Source: Callaeas wilsoni
Lineage: Eukaryota; Chordata; Aves; Passeriformes; Callaeidae
NCBI GenBank assembly: GCA_013398955.1
Contig: VWPU01017662.1
Location: 186,001-250,000 of the forward strand
DNA length: 64,000 nt
Reading direction: 5' to 3'
Each line of letters opens with the position of its first letter. Within the stretch, counting starts at the first letter, position 1. Below the pieces are notes generated by a model. That model searched no databases. It was given only the letters and a program-made list of their open reading frames with translations, and was not told the DNA's origin. Shown in pieces: positions 1 through 13,008 of the stretch. The position numbers were made by a program, and so were the translations under genes.

Positions 1-2621
1 TCCTTGGCAGGGAAGGTATAGTCTTGGGAATGTACATTAAAGTTTTAGCATCTGAAAAAAAATTCTGGCTGTAGCTTTGTAAAGCCTGCCTTTGCTATGT
101 GCAGCCTTCACAGAGAGAGGAACATAATTTTGCTGGGGGTTTATTCTGAGGTCCAAGATTACACAGGTGTTCAGGATGGAAGTCAACACGTCTTTGAGGA
201 TTTATGCATTAGAGAAGGCGAAACACCACCAAGCACACTAGTTAATGCAAACCTCAGACATGCCAGAGTAAATGGATTTCTCCCTGAAAACAGGGTACAC
301 AGTAGCATGGTTTAAACATGAGCTTTGTCCTGTATTCTTTGTCCCTATCATGGCATTTCTGCACAAAGCATAGTTTCTTGAAAGTGAAGTACTGATTCCT
401 CAGTGTTTAGGGGTAGCTGACTTGACATCAGCTTTCCCATCACCCTTCACAAAATCACAGATACAGTTGTCACTTTTAAATCCTTGGATTTTCCATACAA
501 TGGCATTGTCTTTGATTGGAAGCAATTCAGAGTAATTTCAATGAAACTTGATTAAAAAAAAAAAGTGTTCAGGAAACAAATTAGATCATATTTCCCTTTC
601 AAATAAAGTAACAAAACTTTCTTTCTTGAACTTTATTTGACACTGTTTCATGTGATAGTTCACTTGCTTCCTTGAGCTCAAACTGAAATTGTTGACTGTA
701 AGTGTTTGCTGTCAATTTCGACAGGGTGGGAATATCCAGACCATTTCTGAACATAAGCTCCAGAATTTTTGACAGCTTAAGATTTCTTTCTTGCACAGTA
801 CTTTATCCTTGAAGCCTGTGAGGGAATCACTGGGCATGCAAGCAAGTGAGCAACACAGATCACTTGAAGTTGCAGACCAAGATAAACAGCATTTCTTAAG
901 GTACTCAGCGAGTGAAAACACGAGCCAAAAACATACATTGAGAGATGAGTGTGACCAGGTATTCAGTTAGGGAACAGGTGAGTTTTTGGAGGAGACAGTC
1001 ATTTCTAGCTTCTTTCTTTCTATATAAATCACTAACTTCATCCAGCCTGTCCATGCTTCGTTTTGATCATCTTCTAAGAAAATGTTTGAGAAGTGAAGGA
1101 CATGAGAAGGGGAATCATTTTTTCTTGTTAGAAGTCAGACTGACACATGGGAGGCTGAAAGTCAGTAATGGCTGAAGCATTTTTCCATTTGTTCTTCTCT
1201 ACTTGGCTGAAGCCAAATCCTAGCTTGGAATCCTTCCTCTAAAGTTAATATTTTCAAAGGAACTATGTTCAAATATGTGTGAGATATCTCAGGTTTTTAT
1301 TGTGTCTCATTACTTTTCAACGCACATGTGAAGATCAGTAAAGATCCTGGAGGGACCTTTTATAATACTGTCAGTAGGAGATGGGAAAATGTAACTGTAG
1401 AAGCTTTTACATTCTTAGTGTTATTTTCTATTTTTTGGCTACCTGCCATTTAAGTGGGGATTAAAGGCACTGAAGACACATGCAGCTAAAACATCACAGG
1501 TTTTTTATGCTAAATAAAGGTAATTTTGTTCAGCTGGTGTTTATCACCTATTCACAGAGTGACACTTTCATTTCTGAGATGATAATAACCATTCAGTATC
1601 AGCATTCCTTGCTGTTTCAGCAGATAAAACTACCCTGTGACCAGAGACAGCTGTTGTGCATGCATTTGTGGAGGCTGCACTGGATTCCTGTTGCATTCAA
1701 GCTTGTTGCTTCATTTCTAAACAGTCTTTCCTTAATTACAACAAAAAATGGGACACTACGGTTCACTTGCTTTCTGGGAACATTGCTGATGACAGTGCCT
1801 ACCAGGGCCCAAAATATCCCCCAAGATTGTTACAGTCTGATGTAAAGAAATACGCAGGATTTTAACTTTTTAGCATTTCGCAGATAAACCATACTGTGAT
1901 TTTGTGTGAGATGGAAGGCAAAATACTTGTTACAAGTATTCTGGGAAGAACATTCAGGTACAGTTAAAAAAAGCATCAAGTAAAACATACTGAAATATTT
2001 CAGTCAATGACCCAAAGCAAAGCCTAGATTATGATCTTCTGACTGATCCATTCTGGAGTTGGAAAGGTGCATTTTTCCTTAGGCTGTGGGGAGGCATGAA
2101 CACTGCACAAAAGTAATGGTGTCATACTGGGAGTGCTTTAGTTCTGTAGAGTATACTCAACAACTGGAAGCACCATAGTTTGAAGCTCACTGGAATGGGT
2201 GCTGTATTTTAGGTTGTGTGTTAATGTCCAATACTATTTCAAAATGAGGCTAGGAAGAAAAGGTGAATTGAAGAAATATTTATTTACAGACTGCAATGCC
2301 TTTGAGCTGAAATCTGCCTAGGCTGTGTTGAATAGATCTTTATGGTCTGCTAGCCATGTGTGTCCAATAAGTCATTCCAGTACATCTAGTGATTTTTCTT
2401 AAAAGAATTTACAAATATCCGTAAGTCAGGGATGATGATTCTTCCTGCTTCATACTTCTAGCTGAAATTGCTTCATGAAGCTGAACTGTTGTATTTAGAG
2501 GAGTTTAACAAGGGATGTTTGATGTATTCTGAAAAGATGAATATCTCTTTTGGATATTTATATACCTGAAAAATTTTGTAGATCCTCCAACTGAAACTAT
2601 TTTTAAAATTTCACTTACCCT

Positions 2622-2631
2622 CCCCCCCCCC
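2622..2631. repeat. Poly-C run, C10
   Basis: Ten uninterrupted C residues lie in AT-rich sequence. This is a plain mononucleotide tract, likely length-variable and error-prone in sequencing. Nothing around it suggests a function. Confidence 0.95.
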
Positions 2632-3936
2632 AACATTGTATCCTTTTCCCACTTTGGGATGCAACAATATTCTGAAATTCAGAACTGCTTATGAGAGAAA
2701 AAAATAGTCTGTGGAACTTCTGTCCACCATAGCAGGTCATCGTATCCTATTTATGTAATGTCTTTAGAGCTACTGTCTAGCTAATTAAAAAATGAGCCAC
2801 AGGGAGAAATATAAACCCTAATAATAGCAGCGTAGAAATGTAGAAAGATCAACTGGTCAATTTTATGGACTTAGAAAGAATACAAAAGCCCCAAATCCAT
2901 TTTGAGCAGCTCACTCCAGCAGCAAGATACACCACTGCCATAGCCAGATGTTTTACTGAGTTCCATAGCTGAAAAAATCACCCCTACTGCCAAAATGCTC
3001 AGACATATGACCGAGTCACGGAAGCTGAACAAATTACTCTGTATCAGTTTAGCCATACTACCTCTTCATGTCCATGCTCTTGACTTACTCCAGTAATTGC
3101 TACCCTCCTAGTTTAAATGTCTTCTTCTGAGCTCTGCAGGCCTAAGTGCCCCATCTGACCAAGCTTGACTGCATGTGCGTGGTATTTGTGTCCTGCTTTA
3201 ATCTTTCCTGACACTTTGTAAAAGTAAATTTTCCAGACACAGACTTCTTAATATATATTCCTTTGTGTCATCCAGCACAGGAAGAACTTGAAAAGCATCA
3301 TTTTTCTTCTAGGCTAGTTAGACATACAGAATCTATTTTTGTTTCTCTTCTTTTTCTTTGATTCCCTTTTGAAAATGGGGACTTCATTATAATGGAAGCA
3401 ATAACCAACAGACATAGACAGATATAAAAGTTAACTCTTAGTCAAGGAGAAATAATTTTGATATTTTTATAGCTATGCTTCCTTTAGAAGGGTAGAACTT
3501 CTTTCCAATGATACATTTATGATATTATAATTACTTAGAGAAAAAGAAATTGTACTGCATTATGAAAGAAAGCAATAAGGAGGGGACATGAAGATGAATA
3601 GGCTACTTAAGTGAGTAAATGATTTCTGGTGCCAGCCTGACAATGACATAGAGGACTTGAGTGTCTGTAGTGCTATCAGGTCCCTCAGACTCCTCAGTAG
3701 TTTTATTCAGGGCTTTTGAGGGCTTACGACATAACTGGTCATCATTGCTATGCTTGGCCACCAAGCAGAAGAGGAAGGTATTTGAACAACACAGGGTGCT
3801 GATTTCACTGAGTAAGATGAGTTTCACTGGAAGGATGAGTTTGAGTTCTTCAGAAATGATGCTGAGCTGTTAAAATGACATAATTCTTCCAAAAGGTCTT
3901 GCTTTTGATCACGGCACAACAAACGTTCTATCCTCA

Positions 3937-4040
3937 AAGTCTCTTCTCTTCACAGTTTCTTCTCACTGTCCTCACAGCACTGGCCATTCTCTCTCTGCTC
4001 CTCTTCTCTTCTTCATTCCCTGTCCTTTCCACTCCTTTTA
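3937..4040. repeat. Pyrimidine-rich low-complexity tract
   Basis: About 100 bases are strongly biased to C and T on the plus strand, with repeated CTCTTCT and CTCTCTG words. There is no fixed repeat unit. It may be a decayed CT microsatellite. A polypyrimidine tract before a splice acceptor is an alternative, but no convincing exon follows. Confidence 0.6.
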
Positions 4041-7000
4041 AACTACGCTTATCACTAGCAGTGATCTCCCTGGTTTCTTTGTCAGACAGTATCCCAGCCA
4101 CATTAAGGTTACTTTTTGTGAAAATGGTGTTTACACCTAACTCGGTGAATGGGAACGAGAGGTCTCCCAGAACACGTAAGGATGCAAACTTTCAGGTTTC
4201 ACAAGAAGCATTTCACAGACAGATGAATATGGACAGAGAAATATGCTGACAGCAGCCCTGTATATGAGAGACTGTACATGAAAAAGAGGAAAATTTCAGT
4301 CCTCTGTTCCCCCAGTCCACTTTGTTATTTAGAAAAATCAAAACATCAACAGTCATAAGGTTCAGGTAGACTGTATTTAATGCAAATAATGGTATTGGAA
4401 ACACTGGCATGTATTGCAGTAAAGCTATTTTCATCTTGACCATTCTCATCTACATCTTTTTACTTCTATGAGAAGTTATTTAAATGTGGGCATATACTTC
4501 AGATGAGTACTCAGTGTTTTGCATTTTTTTAAAGAATGTCAGGAAGTTACAAGAAATATCTCCATGAAATTTGCTTAATAAGAGTTTTCAGAAGTATTTG
4601 TCATATTTCTGCTGGCAAAGTCAACTGAAAGACTAATTTTAGCAATGTGAAAAGCTGCTTCTATTGTGACAAAAATTATGGCCTGAGGGACAGAGCCACC
4701 CCCTCTAGAATTTAATACATACAAAACCACATTTCTGTCAACAATCTGATGGTAATGCCATGGGAAGCTACTAATGGGAAAGTAGAGCTGTCAGAATAAA
4801 ATGTGTTCACCTTCTCTAAACCAAGGAGGCTTTATTTATTCTTCCAAGCAATAGGCACAATTGAACTGTCTCTCTGAAATCTCTGTCTCCTGTAGATAAT
4901 ACGCTTGGTTTAGTACTAACTCGTACTTCAACTTCTGTCTCATGTACTCGGTATTTTTTGGCATCATGTAGGCCTTATGCTCCAGGGCATAACAACTTTC
5001 TTAATCTATTTTTGCATTGCATCCACAATTACAGCTAAGCAGTAGAGGTACCAAATACACGAGAAAAAACCCCACACCATGCATTTTATATGGGCTGAAA
5101 AATGAAATCTTACCTATCAATGCAAGTATTAATTAAGGTATTAGCAGTCTAATCAAAGCGTATTTATTAGTCCCATTTTGTGAAAACCAGCACTTCAAAT
5201 TTTCCAATTATTATAGCTCACTCCCAATCATGATGCAATTGATGCTAGTACCCACCAGTTTCCTCATCTCCACCCTTTTCCCCAGAATTATGCTCACCAT
5301 TCTCTTTGTCCTCAGGAAGCATGGAAGAGGGTTCTGGCAAGTTGTTAGTGTCCTGGCTTCTTCACTGGAAGAAGTATGGTGCTGCTGAAGATTTCTTCTG
5401 TCTTCCTCTAGGATCAGTGTGGGGCTACTTTTATATGGTTCTTAGCATGTACTGCATGTTACTCTTTCCTCATTGGTCCACAATTCCTCTTTATATCTAA
5501 ATATACTATGTATAGTATGTTTTAATTACCTGTGTTGAATATTTGTTCTTTGTTCCCTTTGTTATCTCCAAAGCCAGTTTTACCGGCCTCCCAAGGGCTT
5601 AATGACCAGTAGTTGATCATTAGCAGTTTGTTTATAGCCCAGGAGCATCTGGTTTTATCCCGTCTCCACACTTGGAGAACTCCTCCTATAATCCGTTACT
5701 TGCATAATCCTTTACCCTAGTTTTATTTCAGATCATAGCTGCCTCTCTGCAAAGCAGCTACTGCTCCTCTGCTATCTATTACATACGGAAATAGCAAAAG
5801 TATCGTAAAAATAGGCATTAAAATACACAAACCTGCAAAGCTAAGCTAAAACTTAAATCAGATAATATTCACCTGGCAGGTAAATAATTTTTGGTACCGC
5901 TCACCTAGGTAAAATGAAAGAAAAGGCAATCCAGGATAATATAAAGTCATCCTGATGTGTCCTATCTCCCAGGCTTTGGAGATGTAACACAAAGTTTTTG
6001 GGTTCCTACTCACAATGGCAATGCTCTGCTTGTCAGGCTGTGCTGCTTTGCCCTGTGGAAGCAGGCAAAGAAGTCTTGGCCATGGGGCTCATCAGCCTTA
6101 CTAGATGAGACCAAAAGAGGAGACCCTGGAGGAGATGGGTTCCTATGTTCCGGGTTAGTTTGTGTTGTCTAAGAACTGAGAGCTGTGGTTCCTCAATTAT
6201 GCAGCAAACTGCAGGCAGTCAAGCCCCATTCAATGTAAAATCTGCTATGTAAAAGAAAATTAAAAGAACTTGCTTCAAAGTAGCTTCATTTTCATGCCTA
6301 AATCCTACTGATGTCTGCAGCTTATCTCTTCTGAGGAGCCTGGTCTGACTGACGCACAATAAAAGTGAATACAGATGTCATGGAAATGAGGGCACAAGGG
6401 GGATTTCTAACCGCATGCTTTATGGGACAGCATTCTTTCCAGGCTAGAGCTTTGTGTCCCAGTTTGGCCTCAGGGTGGTTCAGTGCCTGCCCTGGGAGAG
6501 AGAAGGTCAAGTTCCAAATGGGGAAGAAGGAACACTTTCTTGTGGACCACAAACAATTCTTCTCTGTCAACACTGACTTTTCACTGGCTCCTGCCCAGGA
6601 GTGTTGTTTGAATCAAACACAAAAGGAAGCAGAGTTAAGTCTATTGGTGGTGCTTTTTAAACCATTTCCAAAAAATCACGTTCCTTCCCAGGGATTTGTG
6701 CTGTCTTAAATGCAGCTTCTTTTCCAGAGTTTGGGTGAGAGCAGGGGCAGGCAAGGCGCTGGCAGAAGTGTTCTGTGGATGTACATCTGTGCCTCTCTTG
6801 GTTGTCTGGGTGTGTGTTGGATGGGGGAGCAGACCTATAAACTTTCCTCATGGAAGTGAAAACCCTGCTCTTTGCCACAGAGCTGTGTGCTAAGAGCACT
6901 GTCAGGGAACCCTCATGTGGATTTCTTCTCTCCAGATACATATTGTGGCCTTTTCTGCAGCATGCAAAAGCACCTCAAACTAAAACTGGAGTAAGAAGTG

Positions 7001-10000
7001 ACACGAATCATAAAGCATCTGCCAGCAAGGAAAGTAACTGTCCCAGCTCAATATTGCAGAGACTCTTGTTGGTTTAGTATAGCCGGTTTACAGGATTTAT
7101 TTCTGTTTGACACTGGGAATAATTCTCAAAACCTCTCTAAGACAGAAGAAAATAATTAAACGTTAGGTTACTTCTACCTTGATGACTAATATAATCTTCT
7201 TACATCAAGAAGAGAGGTTAAATTTAAATGGTTTCTTAAATTCCATCTTTAATTGTCAGAACTGCATATATTCAATGTATTTCTTTGTTTTAAATAGAAG
7301 AATATGCAGTTCCCATATAGATTTCTATGTTGTTTCTCATATAAAATAAGCTTTTAAAATAAAATCTGAGGCTATAAAATTACCAGAGAAAAAAAGAATT
7401 AAATAATTGTTTAAAATTAAATGCTTCTTTAAGAAAACACAAAGGGCTTGGTATTCCAATACTTTATATGTCATGTGGTCACTTAACTCGTAACATCCTG
7501 ATAGCCACAAAAATTACTGGTTTTGTCTGGTAGAATGTAATTTCTGTGCTATATTGACAAATCTGTGATTGTTTGAAATTAAAGTTATAATAGCTTTTGG
7601 AAAAATCTGATGTATTGTTACATTTTAGTCCTATGATCAGGAGTACACTTAACTGATGCTCACAGATGTCATGTTTATATAGAATTGTTTTATATGGAGT
7701 TGTTTCACAAATGCCACTAATAAATAATGTTGAAAGATCTTTTATCCTAAAGATTTTTTTTCTGCCTATTTTAGCAGCAATTGGGAAAAACAAGGGTAGA
7801 AAGTTAAATAACCTAAGCAGAAATTATCTAGTTACAAGAGCAAAAGTTCAGTAGAGAGGTGGTTGTTAAATATGTGTTCATCACAGAAAGTTGTTAACAT
7901 TGATCATCACAAAAATTATTCATTTGAAGTCTGCTCAGATGTAGGATACAGAAGAGACATTCCTTTTAAGTGACAGTGATTGAACTGAAGATGAAAAACC
8001 CCATCTTTTTATGTATTATGAAATAATTAATTTTGCAATGGTCCATCATAAACTGAGAAGTGTGTATCTGAATAATTGCTATTGGTACACAAAAGGGCAC
8101 GGTGGTAATTTTATTATAACTATGGCGTCTGAAGCCTATTTTATGATATATATTTAGAAATATATAGCTAGCAATCACAGAATAAAGATCTTCATAATCT
8201 ATCTAAAAATCTTGCACATTGGTCATAAAAACATACTGAACTGGAGTGGGACTGTACATACAGATTACACTGCAAACTGGGAGAAAGCATGTCAGATTGA
8301 GTGGGTCTCTCACTCTCCCCAGAAGTAATGTTCTATTGTAAACAGGCAGAAAGCAAATATGGAAATATAGGCCAGCAGTGGAACTGTAGGTGTGTGAGAT
8401 GGCAGTGCCACTAAAGTAACAACAATAGTGTCTTCAAAAGAAAGCACAACACAAATGCAAATATAAATACAAAGGAGGCCATGTGGATGGTCCATTAAAT
8501 TGGTACATGGTCCCGCAGACCTAGTGAAAAAAATTTTGAGGGAGTTTGCAGAGGTGTGAGTAACACTATGGTAGATTTATAGTAGGAAAACCAAGCACTG
8601 TCAGAAGTGGTATTTTCTGTAAAAACAGAAAAAATGCAACACACAGCAGAATTTTCTTCACTTACAGAGGTTTTGTGCTTCTAATATATAATTTCATGTT
8701 GTAGACAACACTGCTATAAAACACTTCCTGGAAAATTCTGAGAGGGAGTGTTTTTTCTGATCAGTGCTGGATCACTTGGCAAAACAGGTTGAAGCACTTT
8801 GAAAATCATGGGAATAGACTGAAAAAACAGTTGAAAGAAGGCAATGTAGAAGCCTATTATGGTCTAAGTAGTGTAGCACACTGTTGTGAGCTTGTTCTTT
8901 TCCCAGGAACAAAAGCAGACAACCTCAGAGCAATGAAAATATCTAAACCAAGAGCCACTTGTACCAGTATTCTCCGGGTGTGACAAACACTTGACCTCAA
9001 TCAAACCAACAGCTAAATATAATATAAATAAGTATTTTATAGCTATTTCACGGTTGAAGAAAAGTGTTCCAAATACTCACCTTTTCTTTGCAACATTTAT
9101 GCAATTTATTATAGGAGGTGCTTAGTAACTGTTTTTTAAGTATAACTTAGCAATATACTTTCTCTCTGGCCTGATATTGCTCGGGTAGCCTAATGAGTCT
9201 CACTGGCATGACAGGTGGCAAGATCTAATTTTCTTAGAAAGGGGCCTCATGAGGTGTCAAATGTGCAATCCAACACAATGTACACTTTAGGAACAAGGAA
9301 CAGTCTAAATGAAAAAGTAACTGCCATTTTCCATGACAAATAGAAAGTGAAACCTTTTGGCTCCCGGTGTTTTAATTGTACCTGTTAGTCAGATGACTTA
9401 GTGATAGTGTCACTAGTACTTAAAATTTGGTATACATTGGTATTGTTAAAATTACTTTAATTAGTAACCTCTCAGTCAAAATCACTTTTCCCTTTCATCT
9501 GTGCCTTTTAATATTCTAAAAACTACAGTGTAAGAATTGTCTTTAATTTTAATTACATGGATCTGATATATTAACATTAACAATGTACTGGATGAGTACT
9601 TACCTTTTAATTTTGGCCAAGGATTCAGGTTATCTAGAGGATCCCATAAAATTTCCTATTGATTTCAGCTGTATAATTGGAAATACTATTATATGTATCC
9701 ACTAATCAAACAGGTTGGATTTTTTCCCTCTGAGTAATTCAAAGGTTCCTGGATTTTTTTCTGTTCATGGGTGTAAGTAGGGATGTAAGATCTAGCTTTA
9801 GGTAATTGTATTATCCCAGCTTTAAACTGGCAGGTTAGTATTAATCAGGAGTCAGTTTCACACCAACAGATAAAATCCTACCGGATTTTGCTGGGACTCT
9901 TAGCAATCCAAATAAGGATAAAGGATATATTGTTAAGTCATACAGCTGTGTGAACAACTGAAATCGATTGGAGACATTATTGAGCTCATTTGGATCCCTA

Positions 10001-10389
10001 GTCTCACAGATATTTATGGAAACAATTACACAACTGAAACAGAAAAAAAGCATTAAGAGGAATTATGCTGATATTCTAGTTTCACTGTCTAGGGGTGAAA
10101 CCACATCTCTTATCTACTCATGAGCAATAAAACCTGCTCTTATAGAAAAAAAAGTGATCAATATAGGAAATATTTTATTGTATAATGTGTTTAGGTGTAA
10201 GCAGAGATTTGGCATGAAGAAATGCAATAGAAAGCCTCATGACTAGTTCATTAGAAGAAAAAGTCTTGTTATTTATTTCAGGAGGTGAGCCAACTGTTCA
10301 CCCATTTTTAAATGGTAGATGATTTCTTATTTGTTCATGCTATTCCATTATCCCTCCTGGAACTCTTTCCTCAAAGGCTGGTGTTCATT

Positions 10390-10750
10390 CCCCTGTTTGC
10401 CTGGTCTCACAGCCTGCTGTACTTGACGCTGCAATTGAGCTTTCTGTTTACTACTGATTGAGGTAGCACTGTGGTGCTGACAGGAAGCAGGTTTGGCAGT
10501 GCTTTTGCAAGTGGTTCAAAGATTTGAGAATATGCCATGTCAGAAGATAAAGCCCACATCAAATAAGGACTTTTTAAAGCCTCGGTAATCTATTTCAAAT
10601 GCCACTCTGGTGGCTTAAGAGACTCTTATTGCCTACAGCTTAATTGACCTAATATGAAAGATTTGATTTCTGTTTATTGCACTGTTATAACTGGGTATTA
10701 CTCAAGCTGTCATTATTGATTACCAGCGCTGCTGTCACTAATTAAGGCTG
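10390..10750. promoter_or_regulatory. Candidate conserved non-coding element with homeodomain-type sites
   Basis: The block has the texture of vertebrate conserved non-coding elements: balanced composition, no repeats and dense transcription-factor-like words. Visible motifs are ATTGATTA at 10715-10722 (PBX/HOX-like) and TAATTA at 10739-10744 (generic homeodomain core), plus a small AGCAC/GTGCT hairpin near 10465. It ends directly against a CpG-dense patch. Conservation itself is inferred, because there is no alignment here. Confidence 0.35.
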
Positions 10751-10763
10751 TTTGTGGAGAACA

Positions 10764-11010
10764 CGCAGCGGCTCCACAGAGCCAGCAGGGCCGCCTGGGA
10801 GCGAAGGGCAGGGCTGGCCCACGGCCTTGACGGGGCGCAGGGACACGGGGTGGTGGCCGGATGTGCCCAAAGGGCATGGCAGCACCGCGGCTGCCCTGCG
10901 GGCAGGGGCTGCCTTTGATTTCTCCCTACACCTGCACGCAGAGAGGCACGTCCCCACCAGCACCCTTGCTCCGCAGAGGAGCGGTGTGCAGGGGAGGCAC
11001 AGCCTCGAGG
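10764..11010. other. Small CpG-dense GC-rich patch
   Basis: About 250 bases contain at least 15 CpG dinucleotides, whereas flanking DNA has almost none per 100 bases. The open frames on both strands here (about 106 and 116 codons) are what GC-rich, stop-poor DNA gives by chance and look like no protein I know. It could be a short CpG island (orphan promoter or enhancer) or a relic of GC-biased conversion. It is not a recognisable repeat. Confidence 0.55.
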
Positions 11011-11099
11011 ATGCAGGCAGCCCTAAGGAGACTGCAGCAGGATATTTAGCGATTCGTATAATGACTGTGTAACTGGAGAACGTCTCTCGCATCTCTGTG

Positions 11100-12990
11100 T
11101 CCTGCTGTGTGCTGCTGCGTTTAACAGTACTTTGCCAAATCTCTTTGTAAACTTTTCAATCTCCATCTCCACCTGGCTTTGGATCTGTGTTTGCAATTCT
11201 CTATTTAAGGAAGATGCTACAGTACCTTATTTTCTGATATGTGGGAAATTTGGCTCCTATTTCTAGCCTAGGCAGGCCAGAGTGGTTTCTAATACTTAAA
11301 CAGTTATCAGTTGTTATGATAAAAAAGTAGCAGTTCCTGTATGTGAGAAGAAGAATGAAAAGAGAAGAGAATAATAAACAACATGTGTGTACCTGTTTTC
11401 TTTTGAGAAGAAAAATGTGGATACCTCTGCTGTGATTGATATCAACGCATAATACATACATATCTGTGGTTCTAAAAGCTGAAAACCTTGCCTGGACTGA
11501 TGAATGTTCAATTTCTGTGGAGATAATATAATAATATATTAGAAACATCCTTTAAAATAATAATGCCTGACTCAATTTGAATGATCTGAAAGCCTTAAAG
11601 AGGGAACAAATGAGTACTGAAAACCCTACAATGCTTCTGTGTTCGACAGTTATAAATATTTTTTAAAGATCTCAACTAGTTGCTTGCCTGACAATTCAAT
11701 TATTCAACCTTGTGCTGGAGAACATCATAACAAAATTTGTCTCTGTACTGAAGCTGTAGTAAGTCTGAAATAAAAGATGTCTTTGGAATGAATGAAGAAT
11801 CTCCTTGTTAATTTTATTTATGTGATATCAAAGGAAAAACCAGCCAATTCACCTACTCATGTGATATCTCTTTCAGCAGTCTAGCACATTAAAATGTAGG
11901 ATTTTCATCCTTCCATGCTAAGAACTGCCTTTTTTCTGACTACACAGTAGGTCTTTGCATAAGGTTTGTACTGGATAAAAACTGAGAAATAAGCCCTTAA
12001 AAAATCAGGAACCCCAAGGAGGACCTGGATGAAGCTGCTGGAGGCAAAGAGGTTCCTGTGGTGCTGTGGGGCCTGAGCTGGTGCCTGTCCACCCTAGCCA
12101 GGAGATGCATGGCTGCAGCACTGTGGATGTGGTCAGTGCAGCGTCAGTCCTGCAGGGTTTCCTCCTATAGAAAAATGCCCCTTCTCCATTCATGGGGCAG
12201 GGAAACACAGACACAGCATCTACTTTTGGTTTTTTCCCATGACAACCATCTTCAAGAGGTCATTATCACCACGTAGGATGGGATACATCCTGGTGGCAAG
12301 GGCACATTCCTACAATGGGTACCAAACCCCAGAGATTTAGCAGGAGGTGACACAGATATCCTGATCGGATGTTATACAGCAGTTGACCCTGGGGGTGTGA
12401 CTGCTACAGGAGCAGGTGTGACCCAGCCTGGAACATGGACAGTCTCGGCTTGGGCTACACAGGTGTGTGCAAGACAGGCAGTGTAGGTCTGATGGAAAGT
12501 GGGAATTTTTCTGAACGTGCTTACCTGGTAAATCCAAACCTGCCCCTGGAACATCAGACCCTGTGTTTCTGAAGTCCTTCACTCTCCACTAAAAGCATAT
12601 GAGCCAGAAACAGCACTGATCATATACCTTGGAAGACTTTCACAGTGGCTGAGACACATTTTCTGTCAGTATAACATGTAGCCATCACTCTGGGACCTCC
12701 ATTAGTTTTCTTAGCAGGAAGTAGTGCACGATCCTTGGTGATGGCCACCCCTTGCTCTGAATCTGGTAGTCCACCTCTATTCTCCAGGTTCCTGTGGAGA
12801 AAATAAATTGATGCACCCACTTTGAAATGCTTACCATCCTGTGCTTTTGACTGTAAGGCTGGGAGGAACATTGGCACCAGGGTGCAAAATTGTAATTGAA
12901 ATACGTTGAATTCCTAAAAAGATTTAAATTCTGGTCTTAAGCTCATAGATATGAATGGCTTCCTCCAGTTCCCTCACTTGCATTTATTGC
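11100..12990. other. Unique non-coding DNA, nothing identified
   Basis: AT-rich sequence passes into a moderately GC-rich stretch around 12000-12900 with several overlapping short frames on both strands. None resembles a known exon or transposon protein, and no repeat family was recognised. Confidence 0.65.
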
Positions 12991-13008
12991 GGGGGGGGGG
13001 GGGGGGGG
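12991..13008 (+). repeat. Poly-G run, G18
   Basis: Eighteen uninterrupted G residues are followed by an A-rich purine stretch. A run of this length can fold as an intramolecular G-quadruplex and is a frequent site of polymerase slippage, so its exact length in the assembly is unreliable. No promoter context is evident. Confidence 0.95.

Larger units (their letters stand above)
1..10385. other. Unique AT-rich non-coding DNA, no gene seen
   Basis: No frame here exceeds about 120 codons, and none shows a recognisable domain, signal peptide or exon-like codon pattern. I saw no LINE or LTR signature on either strand. The content is AT-rich sequence broken by a C10 run (2622-2631) and a pyrimidine-rich tract (3937-4040). 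The simplest reading is intergenic or deep intronic DNA. An isolated short exon cannot be excluded by eye. Confidence 0.75.

Noticed and set aside
10742..11092. Paired 106- and 116-codon frames as a gene
   Set aside because: GC-rich CpG patch lacking stops by composition; no domain, no splice context.
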